The notes below the pieces were generated by a model. The model searched no databases. It was given only the letters and a program-made list of their open reading frames with translations, and had not been told where the DNA came from. Below are positions 44,165 to 54,412 of a DNA stretch of 64,000 nt, in pieces; the first letter of the stretch is position 1, and each line of letters opens with the position of its first letter. Source of the stretch: Enterococcus ureilyticus. GTDB taxonomy: Bacteria; Bacillota; Bacilli; Lactobacillales; Enterococcaceae. The stretch spans positions 1 through 64,000 of the forward strand of contig NZ_MIKC01000004.1 of assembly GCF_001730315.1 (NCBI RefSeq), given 5' to 3'. A program made the position numbers and the translations under genes.

Positions 44165-45862
44165 ATGAGAAGTGAGCAAATGGTTGCTTCAGAATGGCCG
44201 AATTTTGCTGAACGAGTAACAAGAAGTATTCAGCTACTGCCTTTTTATGAGACACACACTTTGGCGAGACAAGTATTTAGTAAAAAGGTACGAGAGAATT
44301 CTGGGACTGGATATGTCATTTACAAAGGGAAAACCCCTTATTTATTTATGACCGTGGAAGCGGGGAGAGTCACAAATTTATTGATGCAAGAAAATCTGAA
44401 AAACAGCTGGACAGCAATTTTTTTAGCTATAGAGCGCTTATTCAAACAAACCTTTCAACCAAAAATCACCTTTTTGTTTCCGCAGTCGCTAACCCTTCAC
44501 TTGCAAGAAGTGTTTTTAAACTATGGTTATGTAGTAGAATCAAATCGAGTAGTTGTCAAAGAGTTGCAGTATCATACGAGCTTGATTTTAGGTGGCGGCG
44601 GCGCAAGAGGTGCGTATCAGATTGGCGTTTGGCAAGCATTGAAAGAGCTAGAAATTCCTATTAAAATCATTACTGGGACCTCAGTAGGTGCACTTAATGG
44701 TGCTTTGATCTTGCAAGATGATTTTGAAGCGGCTAAAAATATGTGGGAAAAAATTGAAACGAATCAAATTCTCTCTTTTCCTACACCTGACGTAACAAGT
44801 GATACGTTAGGTGGTATGATGAGTCAAATCGGCTTGTTTACTTTGAGCGCGATTCAATCCAAAGGAGTCTCGACAAAACCTTTGCAAAAGTTGATTCATG
44901 ATACCTTTTCAAAAGAGCGGATACAGCAAGTCACCACAGATTTTTACTTGGTTACGACAGAGTTGCCAACTATGCAAGAAAAGAATATTCATTTTAATGA
45001 CTGTCACAGTGATCAATGGCAAAGATGGCTGTTAGCTTCGGCGTCATTTTTTCCAGCTATGGCTGCAACGAAAATCGCTGATAACTATTATATAGACGGT
45101 GGTTATCGCAATAATATACCAGTAGATATTGCGTTGCGCAAGGGTGCAACAGAATGCATTATCGTGGATGTGAAAGGTCCAGGAATCACAAAGCCTGTAA
45201 AAATACCTGCAACAACCAGTTGTCTGACCTTGCAAACACCGTGGTCGATGGGAGCAGTCCTTTTATTTGATGGGGTTCGTTCAACCCAAAATATCCAATT
45301 AGGTTATCTAGAAACGATCAAGGCAATCCGGAGAAATTATTTTGGCCACTGGTACACAGTGGATGAAACAATCGCTCGTTTAGAGAACTTTCAGCAAGAT
45401 TTTTTCACTTTTATCAAAGAGACCTATCAAATAAAACTATGGACTTCTTTAGAACAACAAGATAAAATCTGCAAGAAATTGCGTAAAGTTTATAAAGACA
45501 GGGTGTATACCGAAAATCTTGGACTGGTTTTGGTAGAATTATTAGCCAAGAGTCAAGAAATCTCTGCATCGAAGTTATATACAATCCAAGAGCTAGCAGA
45601 GATGCTACAAAAAACTGGTCAAATGAAGACCGATTTTATAGAATCTAGAGGAATGATCTCGGTTCAAGAATGGTTGCTGCGGTACTATGAAGATTACTTT
45701 TTACTTTCTGATAAACAACAGTTATCATTAATGAATAATTTACTGAATGCAGATGAAAAAGAAAAAACACAGCGTGTTATCTTTTTGCTTGATAAATTAC
45801 CAGCTCAAGTGTTACAAATCTTAATGAAAGAATTTATACTAAAAGGAGCGGATGAAGAATGA
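44165..45862 (+). CDS. Patatin-like phospholipase with an extra N-terminal domain
   Basis: The 565-residue protein has an N-terminal domain of about 140 residues unlike patatin. The patatin core follows, with the oxyanion motif GGGGARGAYQ, the nucleophile Ser173 in GTSVG and the Asp311 of DGGYRNN, so the Ser-Asp dyad is intact. The C-terminal 200 residues are helical and unrecognised. No signal peptide is seen, so it acts in the cytoplasm or at the inner membrane face. ATG 44165 follows GGAGGTG; ATG 44150 lies before it. Confidence 0.88.
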   Translation: MRSEQMVASEWPNFAERVTRSIQLLPFYETHTLARQVFSKKVRENSGTGYVIYKGKTPYLFMTVEAGRVTNLLMQENLKNSWTAIFLAIERLFKQTFQPKITFLFPQSLTLHLQEVFLNYGYVVESNRVVVKELQYHTSLILGGGGARGAYQIGVWQALKELEIPIKIITGTSVGALNGALILQDDFEAAKNMWEKIETNQILSFPTPDVTSDTLGGMMSQIGLFTLSAIQSKGVSTKPLQKLIHDTFSKERIQQVTTDFYLVTTELPTMQEKNIHFNDCHSDQWQRWLLASASFFPAMAATKIADNYYIDGGYRNNIPVDIALRKGATECIIVDVKGPGITKPVKIPATTSCLTLQTPWSMGAVLLFDGVRSTQNIQLGYLETIKAIRRNYFGHWYTVDETIARLENFQQDFFTFIKETYQIKLWTSLEQQDKICKKLRKVYKDRVYTENLGLVLVELLAKSQEISASKLYTIQELAEMLQKTGQMKTDFIESRGMISVQEWLLRYYEDYFLLSDKQQLSLMNNLLNADEKEKTQRVIFLLDKLPAQVLQILMKEFILKGADEE

Positions 45863-46077
45863 AACAAGAGTTTTCATATGAAATCGTAGAAGAAATTGCC
45901 ATCTTATCAGAAAATACACAAGGTTGGCGGAAAGAATTTAATTTAGTAAGTTGGAATGGACGACCACCGAAATTTGACTTAAGAGACTGGTCGGCAAATC
46001 ATGAAAAAATGGGCAAAGGCATTACTTTGACCAATGAAGAATTTGAAGTGTTAGCTAAAGCGATAAAATCCATGTAG
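45859..46077 (+). CDS. YdbC-family PC4-like single-strand DNA-binding protein
   Basis: The 72-residue protein matches the bacterial YdbC family related to eukaryotic coactivator PC4: GWRKEFNLVSWNGRPPKFDLRDW, then a helix ending the domain. Lactococcal YdbC binds single-stranded nucleic acid as a dimer. The start overlaps the stop of the patatin gene (ATGA), so the two are translationally coupled. Confidence 0.85.
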   Translation: MKQEFSYEIVEEIAILSENTQGWRKEFNLVSWNGRPPKFDLRDWSANHEKMGKGITLTNEEFEVLAKAIKSM

Positions 46078-46093
46078 AGAGGACACCCTGTCA

Positions 46094-46978
46094 ATGAAAA
46101 GTATGACTGGTTTTGGAAAAGAAACATTTTTAAATGACACGTACCAAATCGATGTAGAAATCAAGAGTGTCAATCAACGGTTTTTAGATATTCAATTGCG
46201 GATGCCAAAAGAGATCAACCCTTACGAGATGGCTATTCGTCAATTGATGAAAGAAACGTTACAGCGAGGACGAATTGAGGCGTACATCAATATCAAGCAA
46301 ACCGGTAGTGGGAATAAAGAGGTATTAGTTCATTGGGATTTGATTCATCAATTGTTGGGTGAAGTCCAACAAGAGCTGACAGCCCATTATCCTGAGACGG
46401 TCTTTGATCCAGCCCAAACAACCAATCAGCTATTGAATAACTCTGATTATGTTGAGGTTACAGAAAAACAAGAAGTGGATGAAACATTTGGCTTGTTGGT
46501 TCTAGAAACTGTCAAAAAAGCAGTAGAACGAATTGATGCCAGTCGTCTACAAGAAGGCCAAAAAATCCAACAAGTTTTGACCATATATTGTCAAGATTTT
46601 ATCAATCTAGTTCATGAATTAACAGACTTTGTAATGGTTTATGAGAAAGAGTATCGTGAGAAATTTGAAACAAAACTAAATGATTGGTTGGGCAGTCAAG
46701 TAGATGAAACACGATTATTGACAGAACTGGCAATTTTACTGGAAAAAGGCGACATCCACGAAGAATTAGACCGTTTGGCGATTCATGTGACTAAGCTACA
46801 GGAATTATTGTGTCAAGCTGAACCTGTTGGTCGTGAGTTAGATTTTCTGATCCAAGAGATGAATCGTGAAGTCAACACGGTGGGTTCTAAATCAAGTTCT
46901 ATTGAGATTAAAAACATTGTTGTCCAATTGAAAACCATTCTTGAAAAAATTCGTGAGCAAATCCAAAATGTTGAATAA
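46094..46978 (+). CDS. yicC: YicC-family endoribonuclease
   Basis: The 294-residue protein begins MKSMTGFGK and ends with the conserved NREVNTVGSKSSSIEIKNIVVQLK(T)ILEKIREQ-type region (positions about 254-292), both family hallmarks. YicC cuts RNA, for example the RyhB small RNA in E. coli. In many Firmicutes it directly precedes gmk; here a small gene and a leftward carboxypeptidase gene intervene. AGAGAGG precedes the start. Confidence 0.92.
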   Translation: MKSMTGFGKETFLNDTYQIDVEIKSVNQRFLDIQLRMPKEINPYEMAIRQLMKETLQRGRIEAYINIKQTGSGNKEVLVHWDLIHQLLGEVQQELTAHYPETVFDPAQTTNQLLNNSDYVEVTEKQEVDETFGLLVLETVKKAVERIDASRLQEGQKIQQVLTIYCQDFINLVHELTDFVMVYEKEYREKFETKLNDWLGSQVDETRLLTELAILLEKGDIHEELDRLAIHVTKLQELLCQAEPVGRELDFLIQEMNREVNTVGSKSSSIEIKNIVVQLKTILEKIREQIQNVE

Positions 46979-47048
46979 TGAAAAATAGTTTGTGATTCTA
47001 TTTTTTAACGTTATAATTGAACAGAAGAAAGCAAAGAGGTGAATAAGA

Positions 47049-47336
47049 ATGTCAAACTATTATGATGTAACGTTCCATGAATTGAGTGGGAAATCTGTAG
47101 TGAAAAGAGAAGTCATTTCTGACAGAGAACCATTTGAGGTCTGGGAAGATGCTTGCGTATCATTTACCAAGGATGAACTAAATATCCGCGTGAACGAAGA
47201 GGCTTTTGTGACGTTGAATCGTCGTTTTGTTGTGCGTGTGGATGTAGAAGAAGTAGATGGTCCGGTAGATAAAAAAATCAAACGCCATGATGAAATTATG
47301 GGTGTTGTGAATACATTATCGAATATGGGCTTTTAG
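47049..47336 (+). CDS. Hypothetical 95-residue protein
   Basis: AGAGGTG precedes the ATG. The protein is soluble and acidic, apparently beta-rich, with no signal peptide, cysteine or recognised motif. It lies between yicC and a terminator and may share a promoter near 47000-47025. I do not know its function. Confidence 0.6.
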   Translation: MSNYYDVTFHELSGKSVVKREVISDREPFEVWEDACVSFTKDELNIRVNEEAFVTLNRRFVVRVDVEEVDGPVDKKIKRHDEIMGVVNTLSNMGF

Positions 47337-47346
47337 GCTAGTGAAT

Positions 47347-47385
47347 AAAAACCGCACATTGCGCTTTATGCATTGTGCGGTTTTT
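47347..47385. terminator. Bidirectional terminator
   Basis: AAAAACCGCACA-type arms pair with TGTGCGGTTTTT, with A and T tracts on both outer sides. It separates the hypothetical gene from the converging carboxypeptidase gene. Confidence 0.85.
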
Positions 47386-47399
47386 AGTCCAATTGTTTT

Positions 47400-48839
47400 T
47401 TATAGAAGAAATAGGCTGCCTGCTAAAAGCAGTAAAAGAATACCTAGCGTAAAGAATAGCCAAGTCATTGGTGTGGCGATTTTACGGCTACCTCGTTTAA
47501 CGCCAGCGACTCGTTTTCTAAAGACGCTTGAAAAGATCAGTAACAACAAACCAAATCCAGCAAGAAGGCTGCTGGTTAATTGTTTTTGTCCCTTTTTTAG
47601 GCGAACTGGAGTATTACTCTTTTTGTCTGATTTAGCAGGTTGAGTCTCTGTTTTTGTGGCTTCAGACTCTTGGTAGCTGACACTTTTAACAGGGATTTTT
47701 GGTGAAACTTGACCGTATTCGCTAGCCAAAGAAAGTTGTCCGTCTTCTAATGTAAAGCTTGGCTTGGTGCCCTTTTTTACAAATCCATAAAAATCTCGTT
47801 CTATATTGATTTCTTTTTGATTGATTTTGTTTGACCCTTTGGAGAGTAATTTTTGATACTCATAGGTAGTAAAGGCGTGATCTAAAATGGCGTTTCCTGC
47901 TAAATGTCGTTCATATTCACCTTCTTGATCCGACCAATCCCCTACACCTAAAATAACTTCGATTAGTCGTATATTGTCTTTTTTAGCTGTAGCAATGTAA
48001 TTGAAGGCTCCTGTTGGGCTAGAACCTGTTTTTAACCCATCAACCCCTTCATAACCATATTTTGCCCCAGGTAATGAGTAGTTGTAGGTTTCAAACGTTT
48101 CTTCTTGCGGTGTATTTGCCATGGTAGTAACGACTGGTTGGTTGGTAAATTGCAGTGCTTCTGGATATTTTTTGAGCAAGTTGTAAGTCAGAATAGCTAG
48201 GTCTCTCGCTGTGGACTTGTTTTCTCCGTTAGGATCGATGCCAGTAGCTTCATATAGTCCGTCAAAGGCTGCGATTTGTGCTCCGCTACAATTAAAATAA
48301 GTGGTGTTGGTCATGCCTAATTCAGCTGCTTTATCATTCATTTTACGAATAAAAGCAGCACCATCATGATCAGAAACCAGATTTGCTAACATCAAAGTAG
48401 CGACGTTTGACGACGGAACAGCGACCATAGTGAATAAGTCACTTACGGGATAATCGATTCCTAAGCTAATTTTATTGTTACTCAATGCGTAGATTTGTGA
48501 AATACGAACATCATTTTCAGTTGCTTGGACAGTTGTATCTAGCGTGAATTTCCCTTGTTCGATCGCTTCAAAGGCTAAGTACATGGTCATAACTTTAGCG
48601 ATACTCGCAGGACTCCAAGACAAATCGGGCTGATCTGCCCACAAAATTTGCCCAGAATCAGCATCGATCACGATAGATGCTTTAGGGCGATAGGCTTCTT
48701 TGACAGGGAAACCAGATGTTTCTGCAAAGTCCATCAAATTTTCTTCTGCATAACTTTTTTGAATAAAACTCCCGAGAGAAAGACATGCAATTAGTAGGAG
48801 GCTACTAATTAATTTAGACAGTATGTGACCTTTTATCAT
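47400..48839 (-). CDS. D-alanyl-D-alanine carboxypeptidase, DacA type (second paralogue)
   Basis: The 479-residue protein closely parallels the one at 40453-41886: signal peptide, SIAK at 79-82 (identical numbering), SSN and KTGSSPTGA, a beta domain and two C-terminal hydrophobic segments around a basic loop. All catalytic residues are intact. ATG 48839 follows AAGGGAC; upstream in-frame ATGs lack a site. The two copies flank an Hsp70-patatin-yicC block on the same strand, consistent with an old duplication. Confidence 0.92.
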   Translation of the reverse strand: MIKGHILSKLISSLLLIACLSLGSFIQKSYAEENLMDFAETSGFPVKEAYRPKASIVIDADSGQILWADQPDLSWSPASIAKVMTMYLAFEAIEQGKFTLDTTVQATENDVRISQIYALSNNKISLGIDYPVSDLFTMVAVPSSNVATLMLANLVSDHDGAAFIRKMNDKAAELGMTNTTYFNCSGAQIAAFDGLYEATGIDPNGENKSTARDLAILTYNLLKKYPEALQFTNQPVVTTMANTPQEETFETYNYSLPGAKYGYEGVDGLKTGSSPTGAFNYIATAKKDNIRLIEVILGVGDWSDQEGEYERHLAGNAILDHAFTTYEYQKLLSKGSNKINQKEINIERDFYGFVKKGTKPSFTLEDGQLSLASEYGQVSPKIPVKSVSYQESEATKTETQPAKSDKKSNTPVRLKKGQKQLTSSLLAGFGLLLLIFSSVFRKRVAGVKRGSRKIATPMTWLFFTLGILLLLLAGSLFLL

Positions 48840-48899
48840 AAGTTTGAGTCCCTTCATTTTAAAATAAACAGGTAGTTGACGTTGTTTGAAAATAAGCAA

Positions 48900-49958
<1,059 letters not shown>

Positions 49959-49962
49959 CCTT

Positions 49963-50268
49963 ATGATGCTAAAACCATCTATTGACTCATTATTAAAAGA
50001 AGTACCATCAAAATATTCACTTGTTATACTAGCAAGCAAACGCGCACACGAATTAGATGAAGGCGCACAACCAACTCTTGAAAGCTTTGAATCTGTAAAA
50101 AGCGTGGGTCAAGCATTGGAAGAAATCGATGCAGCGACAGTCATCAATGATCCTAGACCAGAAGAAAAGCGTGAAAGAATGCGTATGGCAAAAGAAGAGA
50201 AAAAAATGAGACATGAACAAGAACAAAAAGAACTTGAAAATCGTATCCGCGACGAAAAAGGACTATAA
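49963..50268 (+). CDS. rpoZ: RNA polymerase omega subunit
   Basis: The 101-residue protein has the omega signature ([10 protein letters not shown]...[16 protein letters not shown]) and a charged C-terminal helix. Omega assists folding and assembly of beta'. AAGGAG precedes the start, in an operon with gmk. A terminator at 50273-50316 separates it from priA. Confidence 0.96.
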   Translation: MMLKPSIDSLLKEVPSKYSLVILASKRAHELDEGAQPTLESFESVKSVGQALEEIDAATVINDPRPEEKRERMRMAKEEKKMRHEQEQKELENRIRDEKGL

Positions 50269-50272
50269 AATA

Positions 50273-50316
50273 AAAAACTGGGATGAAACCATTAAGAGCT
50301 TTCATCTCAGTTTTTA
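50273..50316 (+). terminator. Terminator after rpoZ
   Basis: AAAAACTGGGATGAAA pairs with TTTCATCTCAGTTTTT apart from one internal mismatch. Confidence 0.75.
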
Positions 50317-50475
50317 TGTGCTATGAAAAGAAACACGAGACGTACAGCTTAATTTTTTACAACAGAAATCAGAGGAACAAGACAAATACCTGATTCTTTA
50401 GTACAATAAGCAAAGAAAAGCTGGATGAATCCGTTTGGCATCAAAAGAAAATTTTTACAGAATGGAGGAATGTTT

Positions 50476-52908
50476 ATGAGAAAAGCGGCACAAGTAATTG
50501 TTGATGTACCTACAATGCAGACAGACCAACCGTTTACTTATTTGATTCCTTTTAACTTAGAACAACAATTAGCAGTTGGCATGCGGGTAGAAGTCCCTTT
50601 TGGAAATGGGAATCGGCATCTGCAAGGCTTTGTCTTGGAGATTGATGAAGTAACTGATGATGTGATTGCTGCTCAAAAATTTGAATGGAAAGAGATTCTT
50701 TCTGTTTTAGATTTAAAACCAGTTTTAAACACAGAATTGCTGGAACTAGCTGATTATATGAAAGAAAAAACGTTTGCCTTTAAGATTACTTGTTTGCAAA
50801 CGATGCTGCCAAGTGTGATGCGTGCAGATTATAGCAAGTACATATATTTAACAGATGAACTAGAAGCAACCGTTCAAGATGAGTTATTTTATGGATTAGA
50901 CGAAATCGCTTGGGACGACGCGTTGGCTCGCAATATTTTGCCTCAGTTGATGCAGTTGAGAAAACAACAAAAAGTCGATATTCGTTATGAAGTCAATACA
51001 CGAAATAGAGTCAAAACGATTCGCTATATACAAGCGCTAAAAGACTTCCAGCAATTGGAAGAAGCGCGGATGGAGCTTAGAAAAGGGTCTCAGAAAAAAG
51101 AACAATTGATTCACTATCTACAACAACTTGGCTTAGAAAAAATGACTACCGTAAAAGAAATGAAAGAGCTAGGCTTTAGTACGGCTGTTTTAAATGATGG
51201 GGCGAATAGACAGTGGTTGACGTTTGTTGAAGCAGAAGCGTATCGTGATCCATTTGCAGATCAGACCTTTGAAAAGACGACGGCTTTAGCTTTGAATAAT
51301 GAACAACAAATCGCTGTGGATAACATTTTAGAATCCGTTGATCAAAAGTTGAGCCAAACCTATTTACTAGAGGGAATCACGGGAAGCGGAAAAACAGAAG
51401 TTTATCTTCAAGTAATCGCAGAAGTCTTGAATCAAGGAAAAACCGCTATGATGCTTGTGCCGGAGATTTCACTAACACCGCAGATGGTCCATCGCTTTAA
51501 GAGTCGTTTTGGTGAGCAAGTTGCAGTAATGCACAGTGCTTTATCGCAAGGGGAAAAATATGATGAGTGGCGAAAAATCGAACGTGGTGAAGCACAAGTT
51601 GTGGTTGGGGTTCGTTCTGCTATTTTTGCACCATTGGAAAATCTAGGTGTTGTGATCATCGATGAAGAGCATGAAGCGAGTTACAAGCAAGAGGAAACAC
51701 CACGCTATCATGCACGTGACCTCGCTATTTGGCGAGGAGCCTACCATCATTGTCCTGTGGTTTTAGGGAGTGCGACGCCTTCATTGGAAACTAGAGCGCG
51801 AGCGCAAAAAAAAGTGTACGAACGATTAGTCCTATCTAAACGAGCTAATCAGACAGCGACGTTACCGACAATTGATGTAGTCGATATGCGTGAAGAAATT
51901 CAAAATAAAAATACCTCTTCATTTTCACTGGCGCTGCAAGAAAAAATACGAGATCGTCTAGCGAAGAAAGAACAAAGTGTTTTGATGTTAAATCGTCGCG
52001 GTTATTCCTCTTTTGTGATGTGTCGGGATTGTGGCTATGTGTTACCTTGTCCAAACTGTGATATTTCCCTAACGCTGCATATGGATACTAAAACGATGAA
52101 ATGCCATTATTGTGGCCACGAAGAACGAATTCCTTATCACTGTCCTAATTGTGGTGGAGATAAGATCCGTTATTATGGAACTGGAACCCAAAAAGTCGAA
52201 GAAGAACTCAAAGCCTTGTTCCCAGAAAGCCGTGTGTTGCGGATGGACGTAGATACAACTAGACGAAAAGGGGCCCATGAGAAAATTCTGACGGCCTTTG
52301 GTCATCATGAAGCAGATATTTTACTTGGTACACAAATGATTGCTAAAGGGTTAGATTTCCCTAATGTGACACTAGTAGGTGTGTTGAATGCAGATACAGC
52401 ACTTAATCTGCCTGATTTTCGTTCGAGTGAACGAACATTTCAATTGTTGACCCAAGTTAGCGGCCGAGCAGGTCGAGCAGAAAAACCTGGTGAGGTCATC
52501 ATTCAGTCTTTTAATCCAGAACATTATGCAATTCAGTTAGCAAAAGCTCAGGATTATGAAGACTTTTATCAAAAGGAAATGTACGTCCGCCATCGAGGGG
52601 ACTATCCGCCATTTTACTTTACGGTTCAAATTACGGCCAGCCATCCAGAGGAAAATCAAGCCGCTAAGCAAATGTTTGAAATCGTCAAAGAACTAAAAGA
52701 AGGTTTATCCGACCAAAGTATTTTACTAGGACCTACGCCAAATGCGATCATGAGGGTGAACAATCGGTACTTCTATCAAGTGATCATCAAATATAAAAAC
52801 GAACCTAACTTACAAACTATCTTAAAAAAAATACTGACCGACACTCAAAGGGCCACGGCACAAGGATTGAAATTATCGATCGATGCTGAACCAATGAATT
52901 TTATTTGA
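50476..52908 (+). CDS. priA: Primosomal replication restart helicase
   Basis: PriA reloads the replisome at stalled forks. Its 810 residues include an N-terminal DNA-binding domain, Walker A GITGSGKTEVY, Walker B IIDEEHE, and a zinc-binding region of paired CxxC motifs (CRDCGYVLPCPNC, CHYCG, CPNCGG). The helicase motifs GTQMIAKGLDFPNVTLV and VSGRAGRAEKPG are also present. ATG 50476 is chosen over 50470, which abuts GGAGGA. The frame is open further upstream without a start signal. In Bacillus coaBC would precede it; here it does not. Confidence 0.96.
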   Translation: MRKAAQVIVDVPTMQTDQPFTYLIPFNLEQQLAVGMRVEVPFGNGNRHLQGFVLEIDEVTDDVIAAQKFEWKEILSVLDLKPVLNTELLELADYMKEKTFAFKITCLQTMLPSVMRADYSKYIYLTDELEATVQDELFYGLDEIAWDDALARNILPQLMQLRKQQKVDIRYEVNTRNRVKTIRYIQALKDFQQLEEARMELRKGSQKKEQLIHYLQQLGLEKMTTVKEMKELGFSTAVLNDGANRQWLTFVEAEAYRDPFADQTFEKTTALALNNEQQIAVDNILESVDQKLSQTYLLEGITGSGKTEVYLQVIAEVLNQGKTAMMLVPEISLTPQMVHRFKSRFGEQVAVMHSALSQGEKYDEWRKIERGEAQVVVGVRSAIFAPLENLGVVIIDEEHEASYKQEETPRYHARDLAIWRGAYHHCPVVLGSATPSLETRARAQKKVYERLVLSKRANQTATLPTIDVVDMREEIQNKNTSSFSLALQEKIRDRLAKKEQSVLMLNRRGYSSFVMCRDCGYVLPCPNCDISLTLHMDTKTMKCHYCGHEERIPYHCPNCGGDKIRYYGTGTQKVEEELKALFPESRVLRMDVDTTRRKGAHEKILTAFGHHEADILLGTQMIAKGLDFPNVTLVGVLNADTALNLPDFRSSERTFQLLTQVSGRAGRAEKPGEVIIQSFNPEHYAIQLAKAQDYEDFYQKEMYVRHRGDYPPFYFTVQITASHPEENQAAKQMFEIVKELKEGLSDQSILLGPTPNAIMRVNNRYFYQVIIKYKNEPNLQTILKKILTDTQRATAQGLKLSIDAEPMNFI

Positions 52909-52978
52909 CTTGAAACATACCAAGAAATCACAGTGAGAGAAGAAACTGATGATGATTGGTCCAAAGAAAGGAAACCGA

Positions 52979-53473
52979 ATGCGCTATCCTATAGTGATAC
53001 ACCCTAATGAACGTCTGAAACAAAAAGCAAAGCCTGTAACCATGATCACCGATGAAACCATCTCTCTTTTAGAAGATATGTATGAAACAATGGTTGCCCA
53101 CGATGGGATCGGCTTAGCTGCCCCGCAAATTGGTAAAAATTTTCAGCTCGCTGTAATTGAAATAGATGACGAAACAGGCCTGTTTGAACTGATCAATCCT
53201 GAAATCATCGAACGTAAAGGCTCAGATATTGATGTAGAAGGTTGCTTAAGTATTCCAGAAACTTATGGAACGGTCGAAAGAGCAGATGAAGTGACTGTAC
53301 GTTATTTTGATCGTGAAGGGGACGAGATCGAAGTTACTGCTTATGGCTATCTTGCTAGAGCGTTCCAACACGAAATCGATCATCTCAATGGTGAGCTATT
53401 TATCGATAAAATCATTGAACCAATCAAACCAGAAGATTTAGAGGCATATATGGAGGAACATTTAGATGACTAA
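52979..53473 (+). CDS. def: Peptide deformylase
   Basis: It removes the formyl group from new proteins. The three motifs are present: GIGLAAPQIG, EGCLSIPE and the metal site QHEIDHLNG. It has 164 residues. ATG 52979 (MRYPIVIHP) has AAAGGAAAC upstream, while an earlier ATG at 52949 would add ten unusual residues. It overlaps fmt by 8 bases. Confidence 0.95.
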   Translation: MRYPIVIHPNERLKQKAKPVTMITDETISLLEDMYETMVAHDGIGLAAPQIGKNFQLAVIEIDDETGLFELINPEIIERKGSDIDVEGCLSIPETYGTVERADEVTVRYFDREGDEIEVTAYGYLARAFQHEIDHLNGELFIDKIIEPIKPEDLEAYMEEHLDD

Positions 53474-54407
53474 ACTAATTTTTATGGGAACACCCGCTTT
53501 TTCAGTACCTATTTTAGAAGGGCTGATCGAACATGGCTATGAAATTCAAGCAGTCGTGACGCAACCAGATCGTCCAGTTGGGCGAAAAAAAATAATCACA
53601 CCAACACCTGTCAAAGAAGCTGCGATGAAACATGAGTTGCTTGTTTTACAACCTGAAAAAATTTCAGGCTCACCAGAAATGGACAAAATCATCGAGCTTG
53701 CACCAGACTTGATTGTGACAGCGGCTTTTGGCCAATTTTTACCTGAGAAAATCTTAAATGCCCCAAAATTCGGTGCGGTTAACGTCCACGCTTCATTACT
53801 GCCAAAATACCGTGGTGGTGCTCCCGTTCATTATTCGATAATCGAGGGAGAAAAAGAAACAGGTGTGACGATCATGGAAATGGTGAAAAAAATGGATGCT
53901 GGCGATATTCTTTCTCAAAAAGCAATTCCGATCACTAAAACAGATGATGTCGGTTCAATGTTCGACAAGTTAAGTATTGTCGGCAAAGAATTGTTGCTAG
54001 AGACAGTGCCTAAAATTTTAGCCAATGACATCACACCGATGCCTCAAGATGAAACGCAAGTCACCTTTTCTCCCAATATTACTAGAGAACAGGAAAAAAT
54101 CGATTGGCATAAAACTGCGGAACAGGTGGACAATCAGGTCCGTGGTATGCGTCCGTGGCCAACTGCGTTCACCACCTATAACGAAACGACTTGGAAGTTA
54201 TGGGATGTTACACCTTTGAGTGAAACAACAACAGCCGAAGCGGGAACGATCATTAAGCGTAGCAAAAAAGAATTATGGATTGCTTGTGGGAACGGAACCG
54301 TTCTTTCTGTGAACGTGATTCAGCCGTCCGGCAAAGGGAAATTATTGATTCAAGACTTCTTAAACGGGGTTGGCAAAACAGTTACACAAGCAGATAGGGT
54401 GGGTTAA
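53466..54407 (+). CDS. fmt: Methionyl-tRNA formyltransferase
   Basis: It formylates initiator Met-tRNA, the reaction that def reverses on the finished protein. The formyl-THF domain has NVHASLLPKYRGGAPVHYSI and the catalytic Asp region KKMDAGDIL, and a C-terminal OB-like domain follows. It has 313 residues. The def-fmt overlap is the usual arrangement. Confidence 0.96.
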   Translation: MTKLIFMGTPAFSVPILEGLIEHGYEIQAVVTQPDRPVGRKKIITPTPVKEAAMKHELLVLQPEKISGSPEMDKIIELAPDLIVTAAFGQFLPEKILNAPKFGAVNVHASLLPKYRGGAPVHYSIIEGEKETGVTIMEMVKKMDAGDILSQKAIPITKTDDVGSMFDKLSIVGKELLLETVPKILANDITPMPQDETQVTFSPNITREQEKIDWHKTAEQVDNQVRGMRPWPTAFTTYNETTWKLWDVTPLSETTTAEAGTIIKRSKKELWIACGNGTVLSVNVIQPSGKGKLLIQDFLNGVGKTVTQADRVG

Positions 54408-54412
54408 TCAAT

